A stretch of 64,000 bases of DNA. Source: Anaerolineales bacterium UBA5195 (GTDB lineage Bacteria; Chloroflexota; Anaerolineae; Anaerolineales; Villigracilaceae). The stretch is from positions 224,879 to 288,878 of the forward strand of contig DHVZ01000037.1 in NCBI GenBank assembly GCA_002412925.1. The letters run 5' to 3'. Shown piece by piece: positions 18,411-26,459 of the stretch. The position numbers were made by a program, and so were the translations under genes. The stretch's first letter is position 1, and the number at the start of each line of letters is the position of its first letter. The notes beneath the pieces are model-generated. The model was given only the letters and a program-made list of their open reading frames with translations, was not told where the DNA came from and did not search any database.

Positions 18411-18496
18411 CCGCCAGCCGCGTATAATAAAACCCGCAAACCGCCCACGCTGCCCAGGCGGGGATATCCTAAGACAAGCGAGAATAAGCACCTGCA

Positions 18497-19462
18497 ATGT
18501 ACATTTGCGTTCTATCCAGCCCCCCCGACCCGGATGATACCCCTTACGACCCCTCCGCATATTTTAAAAATTACAGATGGGAACATTTCACCCCTCATTA
18601 CGCTCATTATCCAAACGAAATCAAGCAATTGATTGGCAAAGGCATCGATGTTTTTGTGAACTTGTGCGATGGCACACCCGATGACGAGTTATCAGGGATC
18701 GGGTTGGTAAACTGCCTGGAAGAGAACGGGGTGGCCTTTACTGGCGCCAATAGCTTTTTTTTTGACCCGACACGGCTGGAAATGAAACATTCAGCCCTGA
18801 GCGCAGGGGTTCCAATCCCGGGCAGCTTGTTCATCAACGATCTTCGAGAACTCAGCTCCTTTGATTCTCGCTTGCAATTTCCATTGCTGGTCAAACCTCC
18901 ACATGGTTATGCCTCAATCGGCCTGACGCGCGAATCGCGCGTGACAACCCCAAAGGAAATGGAAGAACAGACCCGGCTAATGATCTCGCGCTTTGGAGGC
19001 GCATTAATTGAGGAGTTTATCGAGGGGCGAGAATTCACCACCCTGATCGCCGAGGATCCCGACGATAGCGGCAATCCAGTCACCTTCCAGCCTGTTGAGT
19101 TTAAATTCCCGGCCGGCGAAAGCTTTAAGCACTACGATATGAAGTGGAAAGAATATGAATTGATGTCTGTCTATCCGGTCTCCGAAAAAGAGATTGACAA
19201 GCAATTACGGGCTCTGACGAAGTCTCAATTCCTGGCGATGAATGGGAACGGTTACGCCCGCTGCGACTTTCGAATGAATTCGGCCGGAGAATTATTCCTG
19301 CTGGAAATCAACCCCAACTGCGGGATTTTTTACCCACCGCACGAACCGGGATCGGCAGATTTTATTTTATTCAACGACCCACGCGGACACGCTGGCTTTC
19401 TCCAACTAATTTTGCAGAGCGCGCTCAAAAGGAGACGGCTGGATATCAGCGCCCCGCAGTAG
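18497..19462 (+). CDS. ATP-grasp ligase of the D-Ala-D-Ala ligase-like group
   Basis: A 321-residue protein with the three-part ATP-grasp layout. An N-terminal domain (VFVNLCDGTPDDELSGIG, then FTGANSFFF) is followed by the KHSALSAGVPIPGS hinge and the nucleotide-binding strands FPLLVKPPHGYASIG and LIEEFIEGREFTTLI. Near the C-terminus come the metal-binding YARCDFRM (around residue 257) and LLEINPNCG. These match D-alanine-D-alanine ligase relatives, but the protein is divergent, and the usual N-terminal ligase loop and serine are not evident, so the substrate could be another amino acid or peptide. It stands alone between divergent aminotransferase genes and the signalling locus. A role in cell-wall synthesis is uncertain. 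Confidence 0.75.
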   Translation: MYICVLSSPPDPDDTPYDPSAYFKNYRWEHFTPHYAHYPNEIKQLIGKGIDVFVNLCDGTPDDELSGIGLVNCLEENGVAFTGANSFFFDPTRLEMKHSALSAGVPIPGSLFINDLRELSSFDSRLQFPLLVKPPHGYASIGLTRESRVTTPKEMEEQTRLMISRFGGALIEEFIEGREFTTLIAEDPDDSGNPVTFQPVEFKFPAGESFKHYDMKWKEYELMSVYPVSEKEIDKQLRALTKSQFLAMNGNGYARCDFRMNSAGELFLLEINPNCGIFYPPHEPGSADFILFNDPRGHAGFLQLILQSALKRRRLDISAPQ

Positions 19463-19657
19463 AAACAATCAGGATCTGTGAAGGCTGCCCTCTTTTGGGG
19501 CGTCCGCCATGAGGATGCCCGGAGAACCGCCGTAAATTGTCGCCCAGGTTCAGCTTTTTTGTACTACAATAATAAAGATAAGAGATTGTAAGGTTGCTGT
19601 TATGGCCTGCAGACTCATCCATCAATTAGAATAGTAAATGTGGAGGCCGGTCTTACA

Positions 19658-20041
19658 ATGTTTAATGAAGAAAATCGCGGCACAATCCTTTACGTCGAAG
19701 ATAATCCCGACAACCGCATGCTCATCCGTCGGATCCTCGGAGCAGAGGGATATACCGTTCACGAAGCTTCAAGCGCACCCAACGCACTTGAGGTGCTTAA
19801 AACCTTGCGTCCGGATTTAATCTTGATGGACATTAATATGCCTGAAATGGATGGCTACACCCTGACAGCCCGTATCCGCGCGTTACCCAGCATGGGCATG
19901 GTCCCAATTGTAGCGCTAACGGCAAATGTGATGAAGGGCGACCGTGAGCGATCCCTCGAAGCTGGCTGCGATGGTTACATTCAAAAACCGATTGACATCG
20001 ATACAATCGCCAACCAGGTTGAACGCTTCATGAAGAGATAA
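19658..20041 (+). CDS. single-domain response regulator (CheY-like receiver)
   Basis: A 127-residue stand-alone receiver. Acidic pair Glu14-Asp15 in LYVEDNPDN, phospho-acceptor Asp58 in LILMDINMPEMDGY, Thr88 in ALTANVM and Lys110 in YIQKPID complete the active site. There is no output domain. The ATG follows GGAGG by 11 nt; an upstream GTG (19640) is a possible alternative. It is the first gene of the signalling locus and is separated from the next receiver by 4 nt, so the pair is surely co-transcribed. It probably accepts or shuttles phosphate with the hybrid kinase encoded about 21 kb downstream; that link is inferred from synteny. Confidence 0.92.
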   Translation: MFNEENRGTILYVEDNPDNRMLIRRILGAEGYTVHEASSAPNALEVLKTLRPDLILMDINMPEMDGYTLTARIRALPSMGMVPIVALTANVMKGDRERSLEAGCDGYIQKPIDIDTIANQVERFMKR

Positions 20042-20045
20042 ACTT

Positions 20046-20519
20046 ATGAGCCTACCAGAGATAACGCCCCCTGCCAACCCAAACGCCGACCTTAATCGTA
20101 AACAGGGCATTCCTAAAGATGCCACGGTATTGGTTGTTGAAGATAACGTTTCCAACTTCGTGCTTGTGGCCCGTTTGTTAGGATTCATGGGTGTCCACTG
20201 TGAGTGGAAAACCTCCGGCTATGAAGTGGTAGAGTACGCAGACACACTTGCCCGGCTGGATTTGATCTTAATGGATATTCGTCTGCCGTATGAAGACGGG
20301 TACGGGGCGTTGAAAAAAATCCGCTCATCAGAACGGTTGAAGACTGTCCCAATCATTGCAGTAACCGCCGAAGCAAGCCTGGAGCAAATGAATAAAGCAC
20401 GGGCAGCGGGGTTCAACGGATTTCTCGGCAAGCCGTTGGACCCAGACCGCTTCCCTGAACAAATTCGCCGGATAATGAATGGAGAGGCCGTCTGGGAGAT
20501 TTCATACGAAGAAAGATAG
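20046..20519 (+). CDS. single-domain response regulator with N-terminal extension
   Basis: A 157-residue receiver preceded by about 25 residues of proline-rich linker. VLVVEDNVSNFVLVARLL supplies the acidic pair, LILMDIRLPYEDGY the phospho-acceptor aspartate, IIAVTAEA the Thr, and FLGKPLD the lysine. The short C-terminal tail has no recognisable output domain. It starts 4 nt after the first receiver and is followed by a clear terminator, so the two receivers form a small operon in front of the sensor genes. Both resemble DivK/CheY shuttle proteins; partner choice is unknown. Confidence 0.92.
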   Translation: MSLPEITPPANPNADLNRKQGIPKDATVLVVEDNVSNFVLVARLLGFMGVHCEWKTSGYEVVEYADTLARLDLILMDIRLPYEDGYGALKKIRSSERLKTVPIIAVTAEASLEQMNKARAAGFNGFLGKPLDPDRFPEQIRRIMNGEAVWEISYEER

Positions 20520-20527
20520 CCGGTCTA

Positions 20528-20567
20528 AGCGAGGGATACTCATCAGAGGAACCATCCCTCGCTTTTT
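20528..20567 (+). terminator. rho-independent terminator after the receiver pair
   Basis: AGCGAGGGAT and ATCCCTCGCT form a 10-bp stem with a 16-nt loop, followed by TTTTTG. It ends the two-receiver unit 28 nt before the first sensor gene. Confidence 0.85.
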
Positions 20568-20594
20568 GTTTATTCTTAAAACTGAGAGCGTGCC

Positions 20595-22811
20595 ATGAGC
20601 AAGAAGATAGCAACCCAGGTAGACTCCAACGAGCTAATCAAAATACATCAGGCCAACTATGCTGTATTCCAGGCTCAGAGCGAAGAAGAAATCAACCGGG
20701 CTATTCAAAATGCCTTGCAAAATTGTCAATATGTCACCGCTTATTATGTAGTCAACGATAGCGGGCTGGAACGGGTTTTTACCAACAAACCATCGACCAA
20801 AAAACCGATCAAGACCGCCCCTGTGCAACTGGAAATTACGCCGGCCGAGGTGGCCCAATATTTTTCGCAGGAAGCGCAAATCACTACGCTACCCGAAGCA
20901 AGTTTGCCCGAAGATCTCAAATCTATTTTTGTTGGTGCTGGCTGTGAAAACCTGGCAATTTTGCCAATTTTTCAAGATGTCGTGGTTCGAGGGGTTTTAC
21001 TGGTCGCGTCACTCCCAGAACAAATTCTAAACCTTGAAACGATTGATCCTCTGATACATCTTACGAACGTCATTCCTGTTGCGCTTGATAATTTAAAAGC
21101 TGCGAAAGCAACCAAACAACGCCTGCGCGAGCTGGAAGCAATCTCAGAAACAAGCCAGGCGATATCTTCATCCAATGACCTGTACAGCCTGTATCAAATG
21201 CTGCACAAACAAATCAATGCAACCATCGGTGACCTAAATTTTGCTGTTGCCCTATACAACCCGCATAACGAAACCATAGAAATTCCATATGCGTCTGAAG
21301 AGGGGACGATAACATCACATGACCCTTTTCCTCTGGGTGAAGGGGCTATTTCCATTCTTGTTCGCACCCGCCAACCCCTGATGCTGGTGGAAGACACCGA
21401 ACACCGCATGGCCGCAATGGGGGCAAAGATTATTGGAAAACCCGCAAAATCATGGATGGGGTGCCCACTGGTCGTCGGAGGCGATGCTATCGGCGCATTG
21501 GTTGTACAAGATTTAGAACATGAACAACGTTTTACCCCGGATGATTTGCGGTTGATGATTGCCCTTTCTGCACAAGTAGCTGGGGCCGTCTATAACATCC
21601 GCCTGCTGGATGATGCCCGCCGGAGCGCCTTACAGTTGCAGACTGTGGCAGAAATTTCTCGCGAAGTTTCCGGCTCACTCATTGTCGATAGCCTCTTACG
21701 CCAAGCAATTACGCTGATAAACGAGCGCTTTAATTTCTATCACGCGGCCGTTTTCCTGGTAGACCCCGCGGGAGAGTTTGCCGTTATTCGGGAGGCAACC
21801 GGCGACGCCGGGCTGCAAATGAAACGCGCAGGACACAAGCTGGGCGTAGGTTCAAAATCAATCGTCGGTCTGGTCACCCAACAAAAGGAAGCGCTGATCG
21901 TCAAAGATGTGACCAAAGACCCAAACTATTACGCCAATCCCCTGCTACCCGAAACCAGGGCCGAGGCCTGCCTGCCATTAAAGGTTGGGGAACGCATTTT
22001 GGGCGTTTTGGACGTTCAATCCCATAAGCCTTATGCTTTCACTGACGAGAACATCAAAATCCTGCAAATCTTATCTGACCAATTGGCAGTAGCGGTAGTG
22101 AACTCGGAACTGTTTGCTGAAGCGCAAGAACGACTTTCCCAACACAGGCTGCTGCATCATGTAACAACCGCCGCGGCTTCATCCACGACAATCGACGAGG
22201 CCCTCAACAGCGCCGTCCAGGGTTTGCAGGTAATCCTGGGCGGAGATCAAATCTCAATCATGATGGCCGACAAAGAGCAGAAGATGCTCGAAGTCAGGTC
22301 TGCGATTGGTTATCCAAACGAAGAATCGTCACGCTTGAAAGTGCCCTTTGGGGTAGGTATCACGGGCTGGGTGGCGGCGCATCGTCAACCTCAACGCAGC
22401 GGCGATGTCACCAAAGACTCGCGCTATATCGCCCTTAATCCCAAAGTACGCTCTGAATTAGCGGTTCCCCTAATTTATCGAAACGAGGTATTGGGTATTT
22501 TGAACGTAGAAAGCCCGCGCTTGAATGCTTACAGTGAGAATGATGAAGAAATGCTCGGAACACTCGCGGGAAGCCTGGCCGCCATCATCGCACACTCACG
22601 CTTGCTGGAACAGTTCCGCCAACAAATTGAACGCGAGCGTATGCTGTATGAAATCACGAATAAAATCAGGCGCACTACCAATCCGGAGAAAATCCTGGCA
22701 ATTACCGCCGAAGAATTGAGCAAGATCCTGAACACACGCAGTACCCAGATATCGATCAGCCTTCAAAACCTCCATGCTCCAAATCCTGAACCCAAAAAGA
22801 CCCGGAAATGA
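20595..22811 (+). CDS. soluble multi-GAF sensor protein without output domain
   Basis: A 738-residue cytoplasmic protein with no membrane segment. A degenerate N-terminal GAF-like region (residues about 1-165) is followed by three recognisable GAF domains at about 185-340, 355-515 and 525-680. The third contains FYHAAVFLVD, KLGVGSKSIVGLV, and LPLKVGERILGVLDVQSHKPYAF; the last has VPFGVGITGWVAAH. The final 55 residues (ERERMLYEITNKIRR..ILAITAEELSKIL..STQISIS) repeat the helix-plus-strand that begins a GAF domain, then stop, a tail shared by all nine sensors here. No histidine kinase, cyclase or receiver is present. It probably relays ligand or redox status by protein contact; partners are inferred to be the hybrid kinase encoded downstream. 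Confidence 0.85.
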   Translation: MSKKIATQVDSNELIKIHQANYAVFQAQSEEEINRAIQNALQNCQYVTAYYVVNDSGLERVFTNKPSTKKPIKTAPVQLEITPAEVAQYFSQEAQITTLPEASLPEDLKSIFVGAGCENLAILPIFQDVVVRGVLLVASLPEQILNLETIDPLIHLTNVIPVALDNLKAAKATKQRLRELEAISETSQAISSSNDLYSLYQMLHKQINATIGDLNFAVALYNPHNETIEIPYASEEGTITSHDPFPLGEGAISILVRTRQPLMLVEDTEHRMAAMGAKIIGKPAKSWMGCPLVVGGDAIGALVVQDLEHEQRFTPDDLRLMIALSAQVAGAVYNIRLLDDARRSALQLQTVAEISREVSGSLIVDSLLRQAITLINERFNFYHAAVFLVDPAGEFAVIREATGDAGLQMKRAGHKLGVGSKSIVGLVTQQKEALIVKDVTKDPNYYANPLLPETRAEACLPLKVGERILGVLDVQSHKPYAFTDENIKILQILSDQLAVAVVNSELFAEAQERLSQHRLLHHVTTAAASSTTIDEALNSAVQGLQVILGGDQISIMMADKEQKMLEVRSAIGYPNEESSRLKVPFGVGITGWVAAHRQPQRSGDVTKDSRYIALNPKVRSELAVPLIYRNEVLGILNVESPRLNAYSENDEEMLGTLAGSLAAIIAHSRLLEQFRQQIERERMLYEITNKIRRTTNPEKILAITAEELSKILNTRSTQISISLQNLHAPNPEPKKTRK

Positions 22812-22831
22812 TTGCGTAAGGTGAGTATTTT

Positions 22832-24775
22832 ATGAGCACAGAGAAAACCATTATCAACCGACAGTCCATGCTTGCCCGTTTGCTCAAGAAAACCGGCCGT
22901 TTTTATATTCCGCTAGTTGCTACAATCTTACAACTAGCCTTTTTCCCGGGCATAGCATTGGGTCTTTTCATCATCCAGATAAATGCAGGGTTGACGAGAG
23001 AGCAATTGGTTTCTTCTGGCCTGATGGCTCTGGGGGCCAACCTGGCTGGTTATGTAATTGTTATTCTCTTTACCGTTCTCTTTACGATGAGGGCCAATGC
23101 ACGGCTAGGCGAATGGTCCAAAACAGGTCATCTGAATTATGACCCGGATGCCGAGCGGACAGCCTGGAAACAGATTAATTCTCTGCCACAAATATATGCC
23201 TTTCTGACAGGGATAGTGGCCGTGATGATAAATACGGTTTCGGTTGTCTTCTATCAGTATTATTTTCTGAGATTCACCCCAGATCAAGCGATTTACTCTT
23301 TCTTCGGTGGCCTTGTTCCCGCCATAGCCGAGGTAATACTGGCCATACTCGCCATAAACCGCCTGGTGTTCCCTGCACGTGAAATTTTGTTACCCCAAAA
23401 ATTCGAAGACCAATTGCAAGATTCTAATATATCCTCAACCTCGCAAAAACTGCTTGTGATCGGTGTGCTGCTTATTATCGCGACCGTGCTATTACTGGCT
23501 CCCATCGGTTACCATCAAACCTACACAGCTATTTATGAAACAATTGGGTCCAATCAATTATTCAATGATCTACGGATACAACTGATAAGCGCAAGCATCT
23601 TGGTAATTATTTTTAGTCTTGGAGTTTTCACACTCCTCTCTCGCTCGATTACAATGCCTATCGATGCTCTCATCCAAACCTTTGCAAAAGTGGAACAAGG
23701 CGATCTTTCACAGCGCGCCCAAGTTCTCACGACAGATGAACTTGGAGAACTTGCGATCCATTTCAACCGGATGATCTCCCGCCTGGACGAGTTGCAGCAA
23801 AACCTGGAAAAGCGTGTCGATGACCGCACCGAGCAACTCAGAGCCTCGAATGAGGTCGGTCGGATTGCCAGCACGATTCTCGACCCTGATACCGTTATCA
23901 ACAGGGTTGTAAACCTCATCTCGCAATCCTTTGATTACTATTATGTGGCTATCTTCATTGTGGCCAGCAGCGGACGATGGGCTGAACTCAAAGACGCCTC
24001 AGGTTCAGCAGGCGAAATATTAAAGGCGCGACACCATCGACTGCAGGTAAACAGCAAGAGCCTGGTCGGCGCAGCGATATCAACGCATGAACCTCAAGTT
24101 GCGCTCGATGTAGGCGCTTCGGCCGTAAGATTCAATAACCCTTTACTTCCGAATACTCGCTCAGAAATCGCCATACCGCTGATGATGGGAGACCGGGTGA
24201 TCGGCGCCCTGAACGTACAGTCCATCCGTGAGGCAGATTTTAAACCGGATAATATCGCCACCCTCCAAAGCATGGCTAATCAGGTGGCGATCGCCATCGA
24301 AAATGCGCGCATTTTTAAAGAAATGGATCAAACTCTTGAAGAATTACGCCTGGTAAATCGCGAGTTTGTTGTTTCATCCTGGTCAGATATGTTAAAGGGC
24401 AGCACTTTTGAATATTCAAGCCATGTTCCAGGCACAGAAAAATCAACTGATGCGGAAATCAAAGAAATAGAAGTTGGTTTAAACCTGCGCGATGAAAAAA
24501 TCGGCCAGATTCGTTTAGAAACATCAGGAGACTGGGATCAGGAAGACCAGGCCTGGGTGGAGGCCCTGGCTACGCAAGTGGCCATTTCGTTGGAAAATGC
24601 ACGGTTAGTCGAAGAAAGCCAACAATCAGCCTTGCGCGAACGCTTGTCGGCCTCGATCATACAAAAGCTGTGGGCGTCCAATTCGATCGACAGCATCCTG
24701 CAAACCGCAGTCCGCGAATTGGGCCACGCCCTGGAAGCATCTGAAGCAACGATTGAATTGAACATGGAAGAGTGA
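22832..24775 (+). CDS. membrane GAF sensor, six transmembrane segments plus HAMP
   Basis: A 647-residue protein. Six hydrophobic segments occupy residues about 25-275, followed directly by a HAMP domain (PIDALIQTFAKVEQGDLSQ...DELGELAIHFNRM), a coiled coil (LQQNLEKRVDDRTEQLRAS), a GAF domain (about 355-500, with NPLLPNTRSEIAIPL and VIGALNVQS), and a divergent module. That module starts SSWSDMLKGSTFEYSSH and ends in the GAF-like IGQIRLETSGDWDQEDQAWV...ENARLVEESQ. The last 45 residues are the family tail (SIIQKLWASNSIDSILQTAVRELG). No output enzyme is present. It starts 20 nt after the previous sensor gene. The membrane part is unlike the Cache-bearing paralogues and may sense membrane state or a lipophilic ligand; this is inference. 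Confidence 0.83.
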   Translation: MSTEKTIINRQSMLARLLKKTGRFYIPLVATILQLAFFPGIALGLFIIQINAGLTREQLVSSGLMALGANLAGYVIVILFTVLFTMRANARLGEWSKTGHLNYDPDAERTAWKQINSLPQIYAFLTGIVAVMINTVSVVFYQYYFLRFTPDQAIYSFFGGLVPAIAEVILAILAINRLVFPAREILLPQKFEDQLQDSNISSTSQKLLVIGVLLIIATVLLLAPIGYHQTYTAIYETIGSNQLFNDLRIQLISASILVIIFSLGVFTLLSRSITMPIDALIQTFAKVEQGDLSQRAQVLTTDELGELAIHFNRMISRLDELQQNLEKRVDDRTEQLRASNEVGRIASTILDPDTVINRVVNLISQSFDYYYVAIFIVASSGRWAELKDASGSAGEILKARHHRLQVNSKSLVGAAISTHEPQVALDVGASAVRFNNPLLPNTRSEIAIPLMMGDRVIGALNVQSIREADFKPDNIATLQSMANQVAIAIENARIFKEMDQTLEELRLVNREFVVSSWSDMLKGSTFEYSSHVPGTEKSTDAEIKEIEVGLNLRDEKIGQIRLETSGDWDQEDQAWVEALATQVAISLENARLVEESQQSALRERLSASIIQKLWASNSIDSILQTAVRELGHALEASEATIELNMEE

Positions 24776-24783
24776 GCTGCTCT

Positions 24784-26448
24784 ATGTCTACCTTCATTAC
24801 CCCCAACCAGTCACCAGAGCAAGAAAAACCGGTTTTTTCCTATCAACAAAGGCAAGAGCAATTCCTGCGCACGATTTTGTATGCCACCTGCATATTTGGT
24901 CTGCCAGCTTTAATCGTCTCGGCGCTGACGAACAAAAACAATCTGGCGGTTGGCGTTGACATTGGTGTCTATGTCGTCTTGTTACTGGTCACTTTTTTTA
25001 GGTTTCCCTATTGGATGAAAGCCGTTGTCCTGTTGTCCTTGATTTATGCGCTGGGTTTTGTCGGCCTAACAGAAACCGGGATCTGGGCAGATTCGCGTCT
25101 TTTCTTTCTGGGCTTTATCGCGATGGCAACGTTGCTATTCTCGGCCACGGCCGGAATAGTCGCGGCAATCATCAGCTTTGCCTCCATCGCAGTCGTTGGT
25201 CAATTGGTCATATCCGGGCAATTCATGCTGATCAATCCATCTGTGGCTGCCGGAGATCTGGGAACATGGTCGGCGTATTCTCTGGGCTTACTGATCTTAG
25301 CAGTCTTGATCGTCGGCACAATCAATGCCTTCCAAAAAGAATTCGAGACAGTCCGCAAGCGTACTACCGAATATCTGCAAACCTTGATCGACGGACAATC
25401 TGGTCTCGAAGAGCGCGTAGAAGAAAGAACCCAGGAGCTTAACCAGCGCTCATCTCAACTTGAGGCAGCCGCCCAAATCGCTCGCGCAGCCGCCGAAGTT
25501 CATGATCTCAAAGAATTATTAGACAGCGTTGTGCATCAAATAACCGCGCGATTCGGTTTTTATCACGCCGGTATTTTCCTGACCGATTCGGCCACTCAAA
25601 ACGTGGTGCTTGCTTCAGCGTCTTCAGAAGGCGGGCAACGCATGCTCGCGCGAGGTCACAAGCTGGAAATCGGCCGACAAGGGATTGTTGGATTTGCTGC
25701 CTATCAAAAGCGTTCTCGAGTAGCGCAGGATGTGGGCGCCGATGAAGCCTTTTTCAATAATCCTGATTTGCCCGACACGCACTCTGAAGTAGCCCTGCCA
25801 TTGATTGTGCAAAATCGCCTGATTGGTGTACTTGATATCCAGTCGCAAGAAGAAAACGCCTTCTCTCTTGATGATGTCTACGCCCTGCAAACAATGGCCG
25901 ATCAAATTGCAATGGCCATCGAAAACACCCGCCTGATAGAACGAAGTCGCACAGCCATCCAGGACCTCGAGGCGATCAGTGCAAGCGGTACGACAATAGC
26001 CTGGAAAAATCAGTTGGGAAACCAGGCCAGGGGTTATACCTACACCATCCTGGGTGTAGATCCAATTGCAGATAAAAAAGGTGCTTCACGAAGTTCTGGT
26101 AACGAAAAAACCATCAGGGTTTCTTTGAATTTGCGCGGAAAAGAAATCGGCACAATTTCCTTGCAGCGCAAAGAAAATGACTCGACCTGGACCACAACTG
26201 ACAAAGAAATGCTTGAGCGGATCGCAACACAGATTGTTCTTGCGCTGGAAAATGCGCGCCTGCTCGAAGAGTCGCAAAGGAATGCGGCGCGAGAACAAAC
26301 CGTCAGTGAATTTTCAAGTCACTTTAGCCACTCGCTCGACGTGGATACCCTGCTCCAAAATGCCGTGCGCGAGATCCACCGGCTTCCTCAGGTTTCCGAA
26401 GTATCTGTTTTCATCAAACCAGCCGACGAAACTAGAAACTCAGAATAA
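24784..26448 (+). CDS. membrane GAF sensor, six transmembrane segments, no HAMP
   Basis: A 554-residue protein from the ATG used here; a GTG 12 nt earlier overlaps the preceding stop and is an alternative. Six hydrophobic segments (residues about 25-185) lead straight into a coiled coil (FETVRKRTTEYLQTLI, ERVEERTQELNQRSSQLEAA) without HAMP. A GAF domain follows at about 230-385, with FYHAGIFLTD, GGQRMLARGHKLEIG and FFNNPDLPDTHSEVALPL. The second module has the W...GYTYT signature, then LNLRGKEIGTISLQ...ENARLLEESQ. It ends in the common truncated tail (LLQNAVREIHRL..SEVSVFI). No catalytic domain. The layout matches the E-type paralogue four kilobases downstream, suggesting duplication within the locus. 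Confidence 0.83.
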   Translation: MSTFITPNQSPEQEKPVFSYQQRQEQFLRTILYATCIFGLPALIVSALTNKNNLAVGVDIGVYVVLLLVTFFRFPYWMKAVVLLSLIYALGFVGLTETGIWADSRLFFLGFIAMATLLFSATAGIVAAIISFASIAVVGQLVISGQFMLINPSVAAGDLGTWSAYSLGLLILAVLIVGTINAFQKEFETVRKRTTEYLQTLIDGQSGLEERVEERTQELNQRSSQLEAAAQIARAAAEVHDLKELLDSVVHQITARFGFYHAGIFLTDSATQNVVLASASSEGGQRMLARGHKLEIGRQGIVGFAAYQKRSRVAQDVGADEAFFNNPDLPDTHSEVALPLIVQNRLIGVLDIQSQEENAFSLDDVYALQTMADQIAMAIENTRLIERSRTAIQDLEAISASGTTIAWKNQLGNQARGYTYTILGVDPIADKKGASRSSGNEKTIRVSLNLRGKEIGTISLQRKENDSTWTTTDKEMLERIATQIVLALENARLLEESQRNAAREQTVSEFSSHFSHSLDVDTLLQNAVREIHRLPQVSEVSVFIKPADETRNSE

Positions 26449-26459
26449 CCCCGATACCC

